A stretch of DNA of 64,000 nucleotides, from NCBI GenBank assembly GCA_020744225.1, contig JAGMWG010000002.1:2418001-2482000 (forward strand). The letters run 5' to 3'. The position numbers were made by a program, and so were the translations under genes. This document shows, piece after piece, positions 43,332 to 55,088 of the stretch. The notes under the pieces were generated by a model, which saw nothing but the letters and a program-made list of their open reading frames with translations, was not told the DNA's origin and did not search any database. The DNA comes from Paraphoma chrysanthemicola. Its lineage: Eukaryota > Ascomycota > Dothideomycetes > Pleosporales > Phaeosphaeriaceae. How positions within the stretch are numbered: position 1 is the stretch's first letter; each line of letters starts with the position of its first letter.

Positions 43332-45584
43332 ATGGCGTTCAGACTATCGCATCTGACAAACCGTGTCCGAGCGAGCTCATTGTGTCTAGTGTTCTTTTTG
43401 TTGACTGTGGAATACGTCGACGCACAGGCCGCAAAGAGCTTCCGGCTCAATCCCTTGACGAATTTCTGTTCGCGATGGTGTAAGTACTGATAATTTGATG
43501 AAGGACATTGAATCGAGACTTTACATCCGACGGGATCGTGACATGCGCTCAGACTTGGCTGACAAGCACAAACCGTAGGGTCACAGTCGGTTGTCAAGAA
43601 TGATGTACTCTACATCGATAGCGGTGTACAAAAATGGTGCGCAAAGCTCGACAATTAAATAGTTTTGAGGCACACTAACTCCGCACACCGACGCGCAGGA
43701 ATGGCACGGACATTACTACACCCATATTGGGTATCAATAGTTACATGCTAATGATACCACTCAACTTCACGTGGGACTGGAAGACGAACATCATCATTAA
43801 TGCGCAAGCCAAGAATGTAACGAACCCCAGCACGGGTACGCTGCCACCGAGTCAGATTCGTGGCCACATGTTCCATGGTCCAGCCAACGTGCCAGAGGTC
43901 TACGTCTACGGTGGGACGACCTACATGGGCAACCAGTCCTTTGAAGCATATGCATGGCCAGATTCATCAGCCTATCCGCTTTGGTCTTACACACAAGGAC
44001 CAAACTATCCGTGGGGTCAATATGCAGTCTCGACGCCTTGGATGCCCAATCACGGAGCCGCCGCTGAAGCAATTGACCAGGGCCTGGCATTTTATCTTAA
44101 TGGGCAAATTGATTGGGGGACTTCATCCAAGACTCGCGACACGTTCAAAACCGAGGACCTCTACGTGCCAGTCAAAGGCATGGTCATTCTAGACCTTAGG
44201 ACACAATCATCGAGGAACATTTCGACGACTATGCTGAGAGGTGGCGCGCCACGAGTAGGAGGAACTCTGGAATACATTGCTTCTGTTGGTGGCATGGGAT
44301 CTCTCGTCGCTCTGGGTGGTCAAGTTCAACCAAATCTGACAGGGCTTTATGCGAATGTCAGCGAAGGTCAATTGGTGAGCCGGTTGTTTGAAGAGACAGT
44401 TTCAACCGCTGATGCTCCACTAGATTGACTTCTCCATGGTAGACGTGTTTGACATCGAATCGTACCTCAATGACCCTTCGAGTAATGGTTCTTGGTACGC
44501 GCAAAACACCACTGGCGATGTTCCAGCGCCACGCATTGACTTTTGCACCGTCGCGATATCCGCACCTGATAACTCCAGTCACCACATATACATGTACGGA
44601 GGCATTGATCCGATTACTGGCGTTGGCTACGACGACGTCTTGATTCTCACCCTCCCGTCTTTCACATGGACGAATGTCTGGCCCATTGGCGAGGCACCCA
44701 GGTGGGGCCATAAATGCCATATCGCCGGCAAGCGTCAAATGATCACGGTCGGGGGCAATATTACAAACGGCCTTGAATGCGATTGGGAGGTCAAGGGCGT
44801 GGCGGTCTGGGAGCTGAGCACATTGACATGGGGCAGTGTCTTCATGTCCAACCTGTCAACCTTCCAGGTCCCACAAAAGGTCCTTCCGTTAACCAACGGC
44901 ACCGTCAACGGCAGCGCCACAGTCAAAGAGCCTGCACTGGGCTGGACCGATCCCGGCTTAAAAACCGTCTTCTCAACACGCCGCAAGAATATCTCAACAG
45001 GCGGTACAAAAAAGACCAACACCGCCGCCATAGCAGGCGGCGTAGTCGGCGGCATCGTAGGCCTCGCTCTCATCGCCATCCTAGCCCTCTTCCTCCGCCG
45101 TCGTCACCGCAAAGCCCACGCGCCCCACGAACTACCAAACACACCATCCACCGCCGCACATCGCGAACTCGGCAACGACGAAAAACACAAATACGAACTC
45201 GCCGCCGTCAACCAAGACGACCCGGCCGAACTCACGGGCCACGAACTCCGCGAACTCGAGTCCCCGCGCGAAGCCGTCGAGGCGGATCCCATGTCGCAAA
45301 CTGGCCGCGCGGAACTTCCTGGCACGAGTACGGCGCCTGGCGCAATTCATGGCGTCCCGATTGTGAGGACGCCTGGCGACGATTTGCCAGAGTTGCCGGT
45401 GTATGTTGCCGGCGTGCGGAGGCCGAGCCAGGAGAGTGAGGGGCGGGATGGGATTGAAGGCGTGGGTGGGGATAAGGGTGAGAAGAAGGATGATGGGGAA
45501 GGTACGGCGGCGGTGTCGCCCGGGACGTTAGATTTGGAGAAAGGGGGAAAGGAGGGAGGAGGTAGATATAGTAAAGGAGAGTAG
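43332..45584 (+). CDS. Kelch-repeat single-pass membrane protein, 4 exons
   Basis: Exons 43332-43479, 43579-43636, 43699-44374 and 44424-45584 (introns 99, 62 and 49 nt) give 680 residues. The N terminus is a signal peptide (SSLCLVFFLLTVEYVDAQ). The extracellular part carries degenerate kelch repeats (FCSRWWSQSVVKNDVLYIDSG, GGTTYMG, YMYGGIDPITG, RWGHKCHIAGKRQMITVGG) with many N-glycosylation sites. A GG-rich transmembrane helix (AIAGGVVGGIVGLALIAILA) is followed by RRRHRK and an acidic, Pro/Gly-rich tail of about 170 residues. This is a known architecture of uncharacterised fungal wall-associated or receptor-like kelch proteins. The 58-nt second exon is essential: it completes the first kelch blade. 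Ligand unknown. Confidence 0.87.
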
Positions 45585-46408
45585 ATAATGATGAATGCTT
45601 TGTTTTTATGTAGGGTAAGGAAATGAGAGATGTTGTTTTGGTTTTGTGTTGTGTTTGTAGTGGGGTAGATGTATTTATTGAATTGATGAATTGAAATGAG
45701 ATGTCTTGTCTTTTTGGTAGTGGCGCTATGTACGGTAATGGATATGTAAGAAGGCTTCATTTGCTTGTGACTCTCCTATGTAACGCTTTTCTGTGGGCGA
45801 CGATCAACGTAGTGATATTCGTCCTTCGTCCACTCAAACTGTAGATACATAAGCACAGCGCTTTGTCACATGCCATGAATGCCAACTGCCTTTGCGGATC
45901 TACGACGGGCTTCTATGCGCCGTCAGCTTGTGTAACGCCTAGGATCCACCGAAGATTTGATTTGTAGATCGAAACGCTGCTATGCTGGGCCATCTACGGG
46001 CCGTCTGTACAGGAGACAAGTAGATCTCCGCTTCGGTATACGGGGAAGCGGACGTTGTCGGCGTTGGCCTATCTATAGCTTGCTGAGAATGTTGGGGTTT
46101 GGATCCAGTAACGTATCAAAACGTCTACATCACCAAACACAACAAGATTAGCTGCCGCCTCGTGCATCGTTATTCGCCACCTAGAGTCCTCCGGATGCTC
46201 ACTGCAGACTCGTCCGCGAATCACGTGTTTTGGTGGCTTTCCGGTGAAGCCGTACAATCGGAGTCGCAAACGCTTGCTGCCATGACATGTGATTGGGTCG
46301 CAAGGCTCGTCACCTGCAGCACCCCAAACACTACGAGAATCAATGGTAGACCATAAATACTGAGTACGTCTTAGAGATCTGGCACTTCATCACGACTTTA
46401 CTCCAATC
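45585..46408. other. Intergenic, kelch gene 3' flank and oxygenase promoter
   Basis: About 0.8 kb, AT-rich just after the kelch stop. No gene seen. Confidence 0.4.
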
Positions 46409-47667
46409 ATGGTAGAGCAAGTTCCTGTGATTGATCTTGCACCATATTACCTGGCCGGGTCGCAACACCAAGAAGCCCAGCGCACCATTCAAGCCATACA
46501 TGCTGCAGCCTCAACATGGGGCTTTTTCATCGTCACTGGTACCAAGGTCTCCCCACAAGTCCAATCCTCTCTCCTTTCCAGCTCCCGATCTTTCTTCGAT
46601 CTTCCTCTTGAAGTCAAGAAAGCTCTCGACGTCCGCAATGGCGGCGCCGCCTGGCGTGGCTATATGCCTCTTGGTGGTGAGCAAACGCACGGCCACATGG
46701 ATTGGAAGGAAGGTTTGTACGTTGGACCCGAACATGCCGATGACCACCCGCTTGTTGGTCTTCCACTGCACGGCAAGAACCAATTCCCCGACCACGTTCT
46801 TCCAGATATGCGGCACGAAGTGCTAGATTACGTTGCCGAAGCGACGAAGCTAGGAGAAACACTTACGGAGATCTTTTCTCTCGGCCTTGGTTTGAGCCAA
46901 AAGGAGCTCCACGAGCGTCTTCTAGAACCAGAACCGGTGGTGCTCTTTCGGTGCTTCAAATATATGCCGACCGACAGCGATGCTCCTGATGAGTCAAAAG
47001 AGAACGGCAAGGACGACTTCGGTATCGGCGAGCATACAGGTTAGTGGCTATACCTATCTCTACGAATTATACTGACCCTCCCTCCAAGATTTCGGATACC
47101 TCACGATACTCAAAGTAGATTCTCCTGGCCTCCAGGTCAGTACCTTTCAATCTGAGATTATTCTGCATTTTCCGACTGATTTTATTCTGCAGGTTCTCTC
47201 ACCGTCTGACGAGTGGGTGGATGTTCCCTTCATCGAGAACTCCTTCATAGTCAATAGTAAGTGACAAGTCACTATCAACTATTAATCTATTCTCATAAGC
47301 TAACCTGAGATCAGTCGGCGACATGTTCGACCAGCTCACCAACGGCCGCTACCGATCCCGACCTCATCGCGTCCGCCGACCCTTGCCAAGCTCTCCACCT
47401 CGGTTCTCTTTCCCCCTTTTCTTCGACTTTGCCTGGAACGCTGAGATGAAGCGCCTACCACTTGAGCATCTCCCACCGTTGAGCGACGCGGAGAAACGAC
47501 TGGCGGAGATTCGATGGTCAACAACGACATTCCGCGAAGTCAGTGGGACATGGTCGCAGTACTTGGCACGTAAGGTTCAGAAGGTGTTTCCGGATTTACG
47601 TCTTCCAGACTTTGAGCCGAATGCTGGTCCTTCAACCAGGTTCAATATGGTGGTGGACTGCGGTTGA
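46409..47667 (+). CDS. 2-oxoglutarate/Fe(II)-dependent oxygenase (isopenicillin N synthase-like), 4 exons
   Basis: Exons 46409-47039, 47089-47135, 47193-47256 and 47315-47667 (introns 49, 57 and 58 nt with CTGAC/CTGAT/CTAAC branches) give 364 residues. The N-terminal DIOX_N part starts VPVIDLAPYYLAG and includes WGFFIVTG and GYMPLGGEQTHGHMDWKEG. The Fe(II) triad is HTD (across the first intron) and the His of RSRPHRV; the 2-oxoglutarate-binding RxS is PRFSFP. Such enzymes hydroxylate, desaturate or close rings in natural products, plant flavonoids and other substrates. No cluster genes sit next to it, so the substrate is open. Confidence 0.9.
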
Positions 47668-48451
47668 ATTTTCTCGCAAGGATAGTTATAGAGCTACATG
47701 TTAGCTATGTAGGGATGTATCATGGGAAAGGCAAAACAAGGTAACGCTAGGTATGCGATAGGTTATGTCACGTTGCCTTCATCTGTTGCCTTCACGAGCG
47801 TGTCCTAGCATCTTGTGTCATGTATGTTTGTGGTCGGCACCATCCTCGAGAAGCAGCCAGACATGCTGCTCGTAGCCTGTCCCAAACCGTCACAAGTGCG
47901 CTGCCGCACATCACACACTCTTTTTGTCAGTCTATTCAGGATCTTCTCATCAACAAAATTCATCGCTAGCTTGTAAAATCCACTCGTTGTATGCAGTTGT
48001 AAATGAAGAACTCTTCTTTCTCTTCGCTTGAACACTTTGCATAGGTTTACATTCATCACAATCGGTGGCAGAAGTAGGCAGCGGTCAATTTGAGGTTCGT
48101 GACGAAATGGAATGAAGGAAGACTATCTATAAAGAACTTGAAGCCCGCAGAGCATATATGAAGTGCATCTGGGAGTGTGGATCAGGCAAGACGTTGAGGC
48201 ATAGCGGTCGTTCTGTGGATTCAGAGGTAAATGCAACATCCGCGAGCATATTAGTAAACAAGAGCGGCGAAACGTAATTCTCCCAGCGTTTTGTCAGTTC
48301 TTCCATCTACGATGTTTGCCGCGTGGGTTTTAATTCGCTGTGCAAGTCGCGATATTGCCGACGAAGGTCTAGAAACAAGCGCCGTGCGGCACAGTCGCAC
48401 CTGCATTTCCCCGCCACCAAGCACGAGACGTCCTTAGCTTCACTCACCACA
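47668..48451. other. Intergenic, F-box-like gene promoter
   Basis: No gene supported in about 0.8 kb. The frame of the next gene is open upstream (to 48323), but those residues are basic and unlike an F-box start. Confidence 0.4.
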
Positions 48452-49884
48452 ATGTATGCTATCACAATCCTATCTGAAGACCTTCTCTACTGCATCGCTG
48501 AGCTTCTCGAACATGACCGACCCACTCTCTACGCTCTTTGCTTGGTTTCCCGCCGTTTCTGCTGCGCCGCACAAGGTCTTCTCTTCAGACATGCCGGTAA
48601 CGTTGACCACAAGAAGGCCCACCTCGTTTCTCGCAGTCTCAGCGAGCAACCTGATCTTAGCCGACATGTACACTCATTCCGCATAGCCCTAGATGAAGGA
48701 CAACTTGACGAAGAGAACTTGAAACACGTGCTCGCATTCCCACACATCAGAGCACTTACATTTCGTCGCGTCGATGCTCCCAAACATATCAGTGCCCGAG
48801 GTATGGAAGCTATAAAGGTAAGGCTCGAGCAACTGCGCAGAATTAGAGAAGTGGAACGGGACTTTGAATGTGGGTTTTTAGACAGGTACACTCTCAAAAG
48901 CATACGCACGATCCATCTCCAAGCCAATTTCACAAGTCTTGAGATCCTACGCTTCATGCTAATCCCGGGGCTGCAAAATCTCTGCGCAGAGTACATCGGC
49001 ATCCTCTGGGAACCACATATCCGCACGACACCCGCAACCAAGTCTTCGCTCACAAAGCTGAGTCTCCTGGGTAGCAGCGGGTGGCAATGCTCGCCTAGGA
49101 CACTACAAATTCTCTTGTCTTTTTGCTCATCACTGAAGCATCTATGCTGCAGAATTCCGATGGACACAAGTGTCCCTGGTTTGGACTTCGGGACTCCGAC
49201 GGTGTCTTGTCCGGTGAGGCCGTGGCAATTTACCAGCACGTTCAAGCACGTGCACAACACTCTTACCACACTGTCATTGCTAAATATGCGACACACCGTG
49301 CTGTATGATGGCTCGGTCATGGATCTCTCGGGATTCAAAGTGCTGAGAGAGTTGGAGATCACAAGTTGCTGTATCATGCCGGCAGGACCGCCCGGCGAGG
49401 AACGGAACAGCCTGGCTGGGAGACTACCTGTAACTTTACGACGACTTAAGGTACATTTGTCTCTCTAATGTTTCGGAGTCTCGCGTATTCATTGATCATT
49501 TTACTGACAATTCAGCTTGAGTTTCCACGTGAAACAGGCATATTTTATCATCACGGTGAAGACGATGCCTTCTTGAATCAGAATCCAGCGAACATCCCTG
49601 AAACACGCTATTCTTGGATCTCGCAGCTCTTGTACCACAAACCCATGCATCTGCCCAATCTGGGCAGTGTGGATATGACAGACCCGCCAGGACGCATAGG
49701 ATACTATTTCTGGAAGAGCGAACCGTGGGCCATGCCACCAGACATCGCCGATCTATCTAAGGCTATGGAGGTACAGTTGAGCGTCCACATCAGCTATCCA
49801 CGACCGGGCTCGAACTTGGACTTATGGAATGAAAGGAGGTACAAACCTCGCGGCTTGTTGGCAGAGTACGATTATCATTACTGA
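48452..49884 (+). CDS. F-box-like protein with leucine-rich-repeat-like body
   Basis: Exons 48452-49450 and 49516-49884 (65-nt intron, GTACAT donor, ACTGAC branch, TTCAG acceptor) give 455 residues. The N terminus ILSEDLLYCIAELLEHDRPTLYALCLVSRRF is a typical F-box-like helix set. The body has irregular leucine-rich segments (IRALTFRRV, TSLEILRFMLIPGLQNLCAEY, SSLTKLSLLGSSG, LRELEITSC), resembling F-box/LRR substrate adaptors of SCF ubiquitin ligases. No unusual domain follows. Target unknown; the F-box call rests on the pattern only. Confidence 0.8.
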
Positions 49885-50056
49885 ATGCCATTTCAATAGC
49901 ACAATGGTTCACGATGGGATCGTCATCATTTCGCATCCTTATTCTCTACTCGGAAAGAAAAGATATTGTACATACGGTCGACTCTCACCGTGAATTTGAC
50001 ATGAAGGGCTATTTGAAGTGCTCGGGTTCCAAGTTCGAACAACCGTTCCTAGCTGC

Positions 50057-50374
50057 TCAATTTCTCCCCCTCGACTTCCTCCTTTCCTGCTCCATCTCCC
50101 CCAACCCCATCATGATCCCCTCCAACTTTCTCAGAAATGCCACCCACCTGCCCTTCCTTTTTTCCAGCCTGGTCTTCTCTCTCATCACCTCCTTCCTTAC
50201 ACAGTCTAGCTCTTCCTGCGCAGCAACAACAGCCTGTTCCGCAATTCCAATACGCTCTTCGCTCGAATTCTCGTGCTTTTCGAGATCTGTGCTGGATGTG
50301 GCGATGGATGCATGGATGATAGCGAGCCAGTGTGTGCGGTTGCGAGGAGTGGTGGTTTTGAACATGGCGGTCAT
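50057..50374 (-). CDS. Small coiled-coil protein, 105 residues
   Basis: ATG (cat at 50372-50374) to TGA. After MTAMFKTTTPRNRTHWLAI the product becomes a long charged helix with heptad-like spacing (EERIGIAEQAVVAAQEELDCV, KEVMREKTRLEKRK). Composition and codon use look real. No homologue recognised, no signal peptide, no intron needed. The opposite strand has a longer but motif-free ORF, which I regard as the shadow. Confidence 0.45.
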   Translation of the reverse strand: MTAMFKTTTPRNRTHWLAIIHASIATSSTDLEKHENSSEERIGIAEQAVVAAQEELDCVRKEVMREKTRLEKRKGRWVAFLRKLEGIMMGLGEMEQERRKSRGRN

Positions 50375-51018
50375 GTCGGCTGGTGAGCGTTACTATACAG
50401 TTTGACAGCAGAGATGGTGGGAGGAGGGGTATGTAGCTACCACGTAGTGTATTTTCTGGGCTAGAGGAATGAAGATTCAGGCATGGTGGTTTATCCATGG
50501 TGACGAGTTGAGCGTGCACATGATAGTCGTGGTGTGTGAGCGCTTACGTGACGGGAACACGCGGCCGGATCGGAGTCGTACCTTTACTACTAGTCACTTT
50601 CACTCCAATCATCTCTCTAAGAGAGATGGTACTTTCCTAAACAGGCAAGTATGGATTGCTGTGGCAAAGGTGTGAATGTAAGTCTATTATTTGACTGCCT
50701 TTCCATATCATGTTGTTTGATACTCTTCCTTAGGCTTAAAGAGAGCACACTCAGTAGGAACATTCACCCTCTTGTGTACAGGCATCGATGCTTCCATGAA
50801 CTTAACTAGTTAGGAAGGTAACATCACTGCCCGAGTGATGGTGGAGGTGAAAGCGAAGTTGACATCACGTGCTGGCAAAAACGGAAACAATCTAATGTGA
50901 CTTATGCGTAGTTACAGTCATTTGGCTAAGATGGGTGTGTAAGTTGAAGGTACAGGGGGTGTCGTTCTTTGCATTGCTATTAGACATTAAAACTCTCCCG
51001 GGTCGCTATTCAACGTAT
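50375..51018. other. Intergenic, no gene seen
   Basis: About 0.64 kb holding the small coiled-coil gene promoter and the 3' flank of the helicase gene. Nothing else recognised. Confidence 0.4.
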
Positions 51019-53967
51019 CTACTTGGTCTCATGGCTTGCTTTATCTGCGTCGTCTTGTAAGTTCTCGTCCACATCATCCTCTAAATCCTCTTCTACTGCG
51101 TCTAACTCTTCATCAAGAGCCTCACGCAGACTCTCCACCCACAACTCGTAATCTCGCTCCATATCCAAACTTGAAGCCGCATGTCCCAATACCCTCGATG
51201 CTTTCTGGCCCCCGTGCGCTTCCTTCGCCACGAGCGCCCTCTCCAATACTCCCACCTTCTCGTTACCAAAGCCTTCTTCACCTCCTCTCCATACTTCGCC
51301 CCGATCACTCACCAACCCATTCCTCCAACAAAACGCCAACCAAACCTTCCAATGCTCGTCCCTGCCCAGCACCTCTGGATTCCCAATCACGAACAGCGCT
51401 TCTTTTGCCCGTGTCAACGCAACGTTCATCTTCCTCTTCTGCCCCACAATCCCCATTCCTCTCTTCTCATCCTCAACTAGGAACCTACTTCGCGTACGCG
51501 TCGTACATAGAATCACTACACGCTTTTCCAGCCCCTGGAAAGCTTCCAGTGGACCGATGTTCACATACCATAATCCGCTGCCGCCACCGTAATCACTTGA
51601 TCGAATAAGGCTACGTAGAAGCTTGACTTGTGCGGCGAATGGCGACATGATGCATATATCTGCTTGTTGGACCCTGCAATCGTATACGAGAGTTTGCGCG
51701 AGTGAACATGCAGTCCTCGCTTCAGTCACATTGTACCACCCTCCTGCGTCACGCTCAATTTCGTCGTTCGCGGTGTTAGGGATGAATAGCACGGGCCAAT
51801 TTCTGCCGCGCCAGAGAGAAGATGTCTGAAGCGTCGTGTTTGGCGTGACGGCCTCAGGGATGAGAGTGTCGTTGTAGAAGAGCGAAGAAGGGACGCTCAG
51901 AATTGCTGGGTGGGAGCGATAGTTCCGGATGAGGTTTGCAAAGGGCGGAAATGTAATTGGAAGCATCGAACTCTTGAGTACGGGTGGGCCGGAGGATGGC
52001 TTGATTTTAGAGCGCGAGAGTGGGTGATCAGCGTACAGCGGTCGACCGAACAGGCGCGCGAAGAGGGATTTGGAGAATTCTGGATTGCGCGAGGCGGTCC
52101 GGGGCCCGAGCTGGTTCTCGTCGCCGGCCATGACGAAGCGCGGCTGGTGGTTGCTGACCGGATATGATGATGGCGGGCAGACGACGGTGATGGCAGACAG
52201 AACGTCGATCTCGGTGGCTTGTGCGGCTTCGTCGATGAGGAGTGCACCCCAGTGAAGTGCTGGTATCGGAACTTCAGCTTCTTGCTCAGGATGGAACGCG
52301 GCCAACATATTCCTTTCGACTTCCCAGAGGTCATTGTTGGTCAGGCGCGCATCGGCAAGGAGAGCAGCATCTTGACAAGATGTGACTATTACGTTAAAGG
52401 CCATAAATGTTTGGAAATGTGGGAGGTAGAACATATCGTTCTCCATGTAGCAATATTGTGTGAGCTCTTGCGGCACTTCGTTGTCGGCGCGTCCCGGCCG
52501 ATTTAGTCGGAAAAGCTGCTTGTTGCTGAGATAGTGCTTCAAACGCAGAGCAAGCGTGTCAGCAGCCGCTTCAGATGGCGCACAAATCAGTATATGCGCC
52601 ACATCATCACCATTGAGTAGTTGCATAGCAGTCTCGACCAGCGTTTTAGTCTTACCAGTTCCAGGTGGTCCGCTGATGAGGTAAGGCAGCACGCCATAAT
52701 CATTGATGCAGACGGAATTGACCGCGTGTGCTTGCTCGAAGTTGATCGCAGGATCGAAAAGGGCACGATGCGGGATCGTTCTTAAGTCCGTTTGCAAGGT
52801 TCCATCTTCTTCAAGCGGAAATAAGACTCTCCGTATCCAGTCATTGTGAACGATCTGCTGGTTTGGACCGGATATAATGCCGGCTTTGGCTGGGTTGTTG
52901 TGCGCTTCATGTGAGCTATCCAAGGTGGACTGAGTTTTGGTCGCGTGATCAGTGTTTAGCGAGCCAGATACCACCTTATTCAGTTCAAGGCTGATATAAG
53001 CTAATGCTTGTCGCTGGGCCTCGAGAAATGTAGCCTTCAATGGAAAGCTAACGTTAACTACCATTGGAACCAAAGCCTGTCCTACGTGGAGATGCGAAAG
53101 CCCCTTCGCCTTCAGCATAACCAACTCTTGTGCCCTGTTGATACTGTATATAGGAGCATCGTACTGTATGCCAGTCCATGACTTGTAGTCGTAGCGAGTG
53201 TGACCGGAATCCGGGTCCTTGACTTGCATTGGGACTTGCGTGAGGTTTCCGGTACCGTCGATCCACAGTTGTCGGAGCTGCAGAATGTCTCCCATCTCAA
53301 GTAGCGGACTGTCTTCACGAAGACCTGGGACAGACAGTGCCCAGAGCGGCTCATTGTCGGGCCCCCATACCATATTGAGCTGAGTCTTGTAGATTGCGTG
53401 TCTTTTGTTCTCAAGCTCTTTTGCCGCAAGCTCTATCTGCCACTTCACCGCGAAGTAGCGAAGGTACGACTGTGCAGCAAGTTGACTGGGCTGTAAGATA
53501 CGCGAGTCATGTTCTTGTGTAAACAATGGTCGCTTGGGTAGGAACGATGTGCCGGCGAATGTGGTAGTGTAGCGTGGGCTATCTATGCGGTGCCGATTCG
53601 GCGTTGTGACGATGTCGAAAGCGGGTTCGTGATTTATCGCTTCCCACTCTTGTGGCACAAAGGGTGTCGCGTATACATCGTACTCCCAACGTACATTATC
53701 GGCTGACTTTGACGATATTGCGGAGTCAGATCCATTGAAACTCTTGGTACAATCAGAAAGTACGGCTGCAACAGCCTGCCTTTCTTTTCTCTCAAATGCC
53801 ACAGACGGTGAAATTGTACGACTGAGCACCGGCACTGTAGGCGCCGTGGTGGTTGAGGCCCAGGTCTTTGTCTTGGGCCGTAAATCTGGCACAGCTACGA
53901 CGATCTTTGCAGTCCTTCCACCTGTCTGAGCGTGGTTCCATGCCCCAGCCTCTTTCCTAGAAGCCAT
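51019..53967 (-). CDS. Upf1-like superfamily 1 RNA/DNA helicase
   Basis: Single-exon 982-residue protein. All SF1B motifs are present in order: Walker A GPPGTGKT (433-440), Q/APSEAAADTLALRL (motif Ia), LIDEAAQ (577-583), GDENQLGP (615-622), NYRSH (682-686), EAFQGLEKRVVILCT (about 808-822) and VALTRAKE (849-856). The N-terminal ~390 residues carry a beta-rich domain (LRQLWIDGTGNL, KSWTGIQYDAPIYSI) but no Upf1 Cys/His zinc module, so it is closer to the Mov10/SDE3-like or uncharacterised fungal Upf1-like group than to Upf1. The C terminus is strongly acidic (DEELDAVEEDLEDDVDENLQ). Role in RNA turnover or silencing is inferred from the family. Confidence 0.88.
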   Translation of the reverse strand: MASRKEAGAWNHAQTGGRTAKIVVAVPDLRPKTKTWASTTTAPTVPVLSRTISPSVAFERKERQAVAAVLSDCTKSFNGSDSAISSKSADNVRWEYDVYATPFVPQEWEAINHEPAFDIVTTPNRHRIDSPRYTTTFAGTSFLPKRPLFTQEHDSRILQPSQLAAQSYLRYFAVKWQIELAAKELENKRHAIYKTQLNMVWGPDNEPLWALSVPGLREDSPLLEMGDILQLRQLWIDGTGNLTQVPMQVKDPDSGHTRYDYKSWTGIQYDAPIYSINRAQELVMLKAKGLSHLHVGQALVPMVVNVSFPLKATFLEAQRQALAYISLELNKVVSGSLNTDHATKTQSTLDSSHEAHNNPAKAGIISGPNQQIVHNDWIRRVLFPLEEDGTLQTDLRTIPHRALFDPAINFEQAHAVNSVCINDYGVLPYLISGPPGTGKTKTLVETAMQLLNGDDVAHILICAPSEAAADTLALRLKHYLSNKQLFRLNRPGRADNEVPQELTQYCYMENDMFYLPHFQTFMAFNVIVTSCQDAALLADARLTNNDLWEVERNMLAAFHPEQEAEVPIPALHWGALLIDEAAQATEIDVLSAITVVCPPSSYPVSNHQPRFVMAGDENQLGPRTASRNPEFSKSLFARLFGRPLYADHPLSRSKIKPSSGPPVLKSSMLPITFPPFANLIRNYRSHPAILSVPSSLFYNDTLIPEAVTPNTTLQTSSLWRGRNWPVLFIPNTANDEIERDAGGWYNVTEARTACSLAQTLVYDCRVQQADICIMSPFAAQVKLLRSLIRSSDYGGGSGLWYVNIGPLEAFQGLEKRVVILCTTRTRSRFLVEDEKRGMGIVGQKRKMNVALTRAKEALFVIGNPEVLGRDEHWKVWLAFCWRNGLVSDRGEVWRGGEEGFGNEKVGVLERALVAKEAHGGQKASRVLGHAASSLDMERDYELWVESLREALDEELDAVEEDLEDDVDENLQDDADKASHETK

Positions 53968-55088
53968 GCTAGCGTGATGGGCAAGTAAATCAATTCGCGG
54001 CTCCAGGGTTTCGTGTTGAAGTGACGTTTAGTGCTCCACTGGCTGATACATAGCGGTGCGGGAACGAGAGGATATTACAGTGACAAGGCTCGTTCCAACG
54101 AATATACTCTTGCTTGACACAATCTCTATCATGCTTGCAAATAGTGCCGCTAGAGATTTACTTCATTTGACCGTTTGTAATAGTAGCTCGACCCCTATGT
54201 CTCGTTTGCTGAATATGGGTAATGTGGTTTGTCGCAGCCAACTCTAGCAGCTATGGGATTTGCACGGTGGACGATTACGTCGAACCCGACCTTGTGCCAC
54301 TAGATGGAGAATTCGAAATCAAAATGCAACCAAATAATGCGGTGACTGCGCCGCCAAGAACAATGTGAGAGGTACGTGTGAGGTATGGGAGGATCTAGGC
54401 AGGAGGTTGGAAGGCTGCCTGATGAAAACGCCGAAATTGGGCCGAGTAACCACGCCACCTAGGCACCTAACCGCCGCCTTCCACGACGCCATGTCTACTT
54501 CAACCAGCGGCACTGTATGCAATAAACCGGACCCTGATCAACATCCGTGCCATCTCAGGTATGCGAAGTGCATATTATCTCCGCCATGGTCGGCGCTTTG
54601 TTCCGGTTTTAGGTGGCCAGAGCCATGCGCCACGCCTGGCTGGTCACCGGCCTGTCCTATTCTTTCAGCATCTATGTGCATTGCTTGTGAAAGATCCAAA
54701 CCATATAATGCACTCATGCGAAATATTAAGGCATAGGTATGTGAGGATCCGGACCTGTACGGGGTAAAGGTAAGAGACGTGGCATCCAGCCGTTATTGTC
54801 GCGGGAACGGTACTTGGTCGATACGACCATCAGCAAGGCGAAATGTCTTGAAGTATTGCACCGAGGCCCACTGCAAACATCGCGAACGAGCTCGGTATTT
54901 CGTGTTATCCTCCTGTGTTTTGTCAGCGTTGCGTTGATCTCGCTTCCCCGCAAATACGTCATGATCCGAGGTTGCACAATGTACAAGCATCCTAAAACTA
55001 TGGAGTCTACAGGTCCTCCTCATAGTTTAATAATTCAACCATTGCCCTGGAATATCTTCTCAACGCACTTGCATCATTTATTCCAAGC
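53968..55088. other. Intergenic, divergent promoters of helicase and PRISE genes
   Basis: About 1.1 kb with no coding region recognised; the largest plus-strand ORF (54365-54736) shows no domain or gene-like pattern. Confidence 0.4.
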
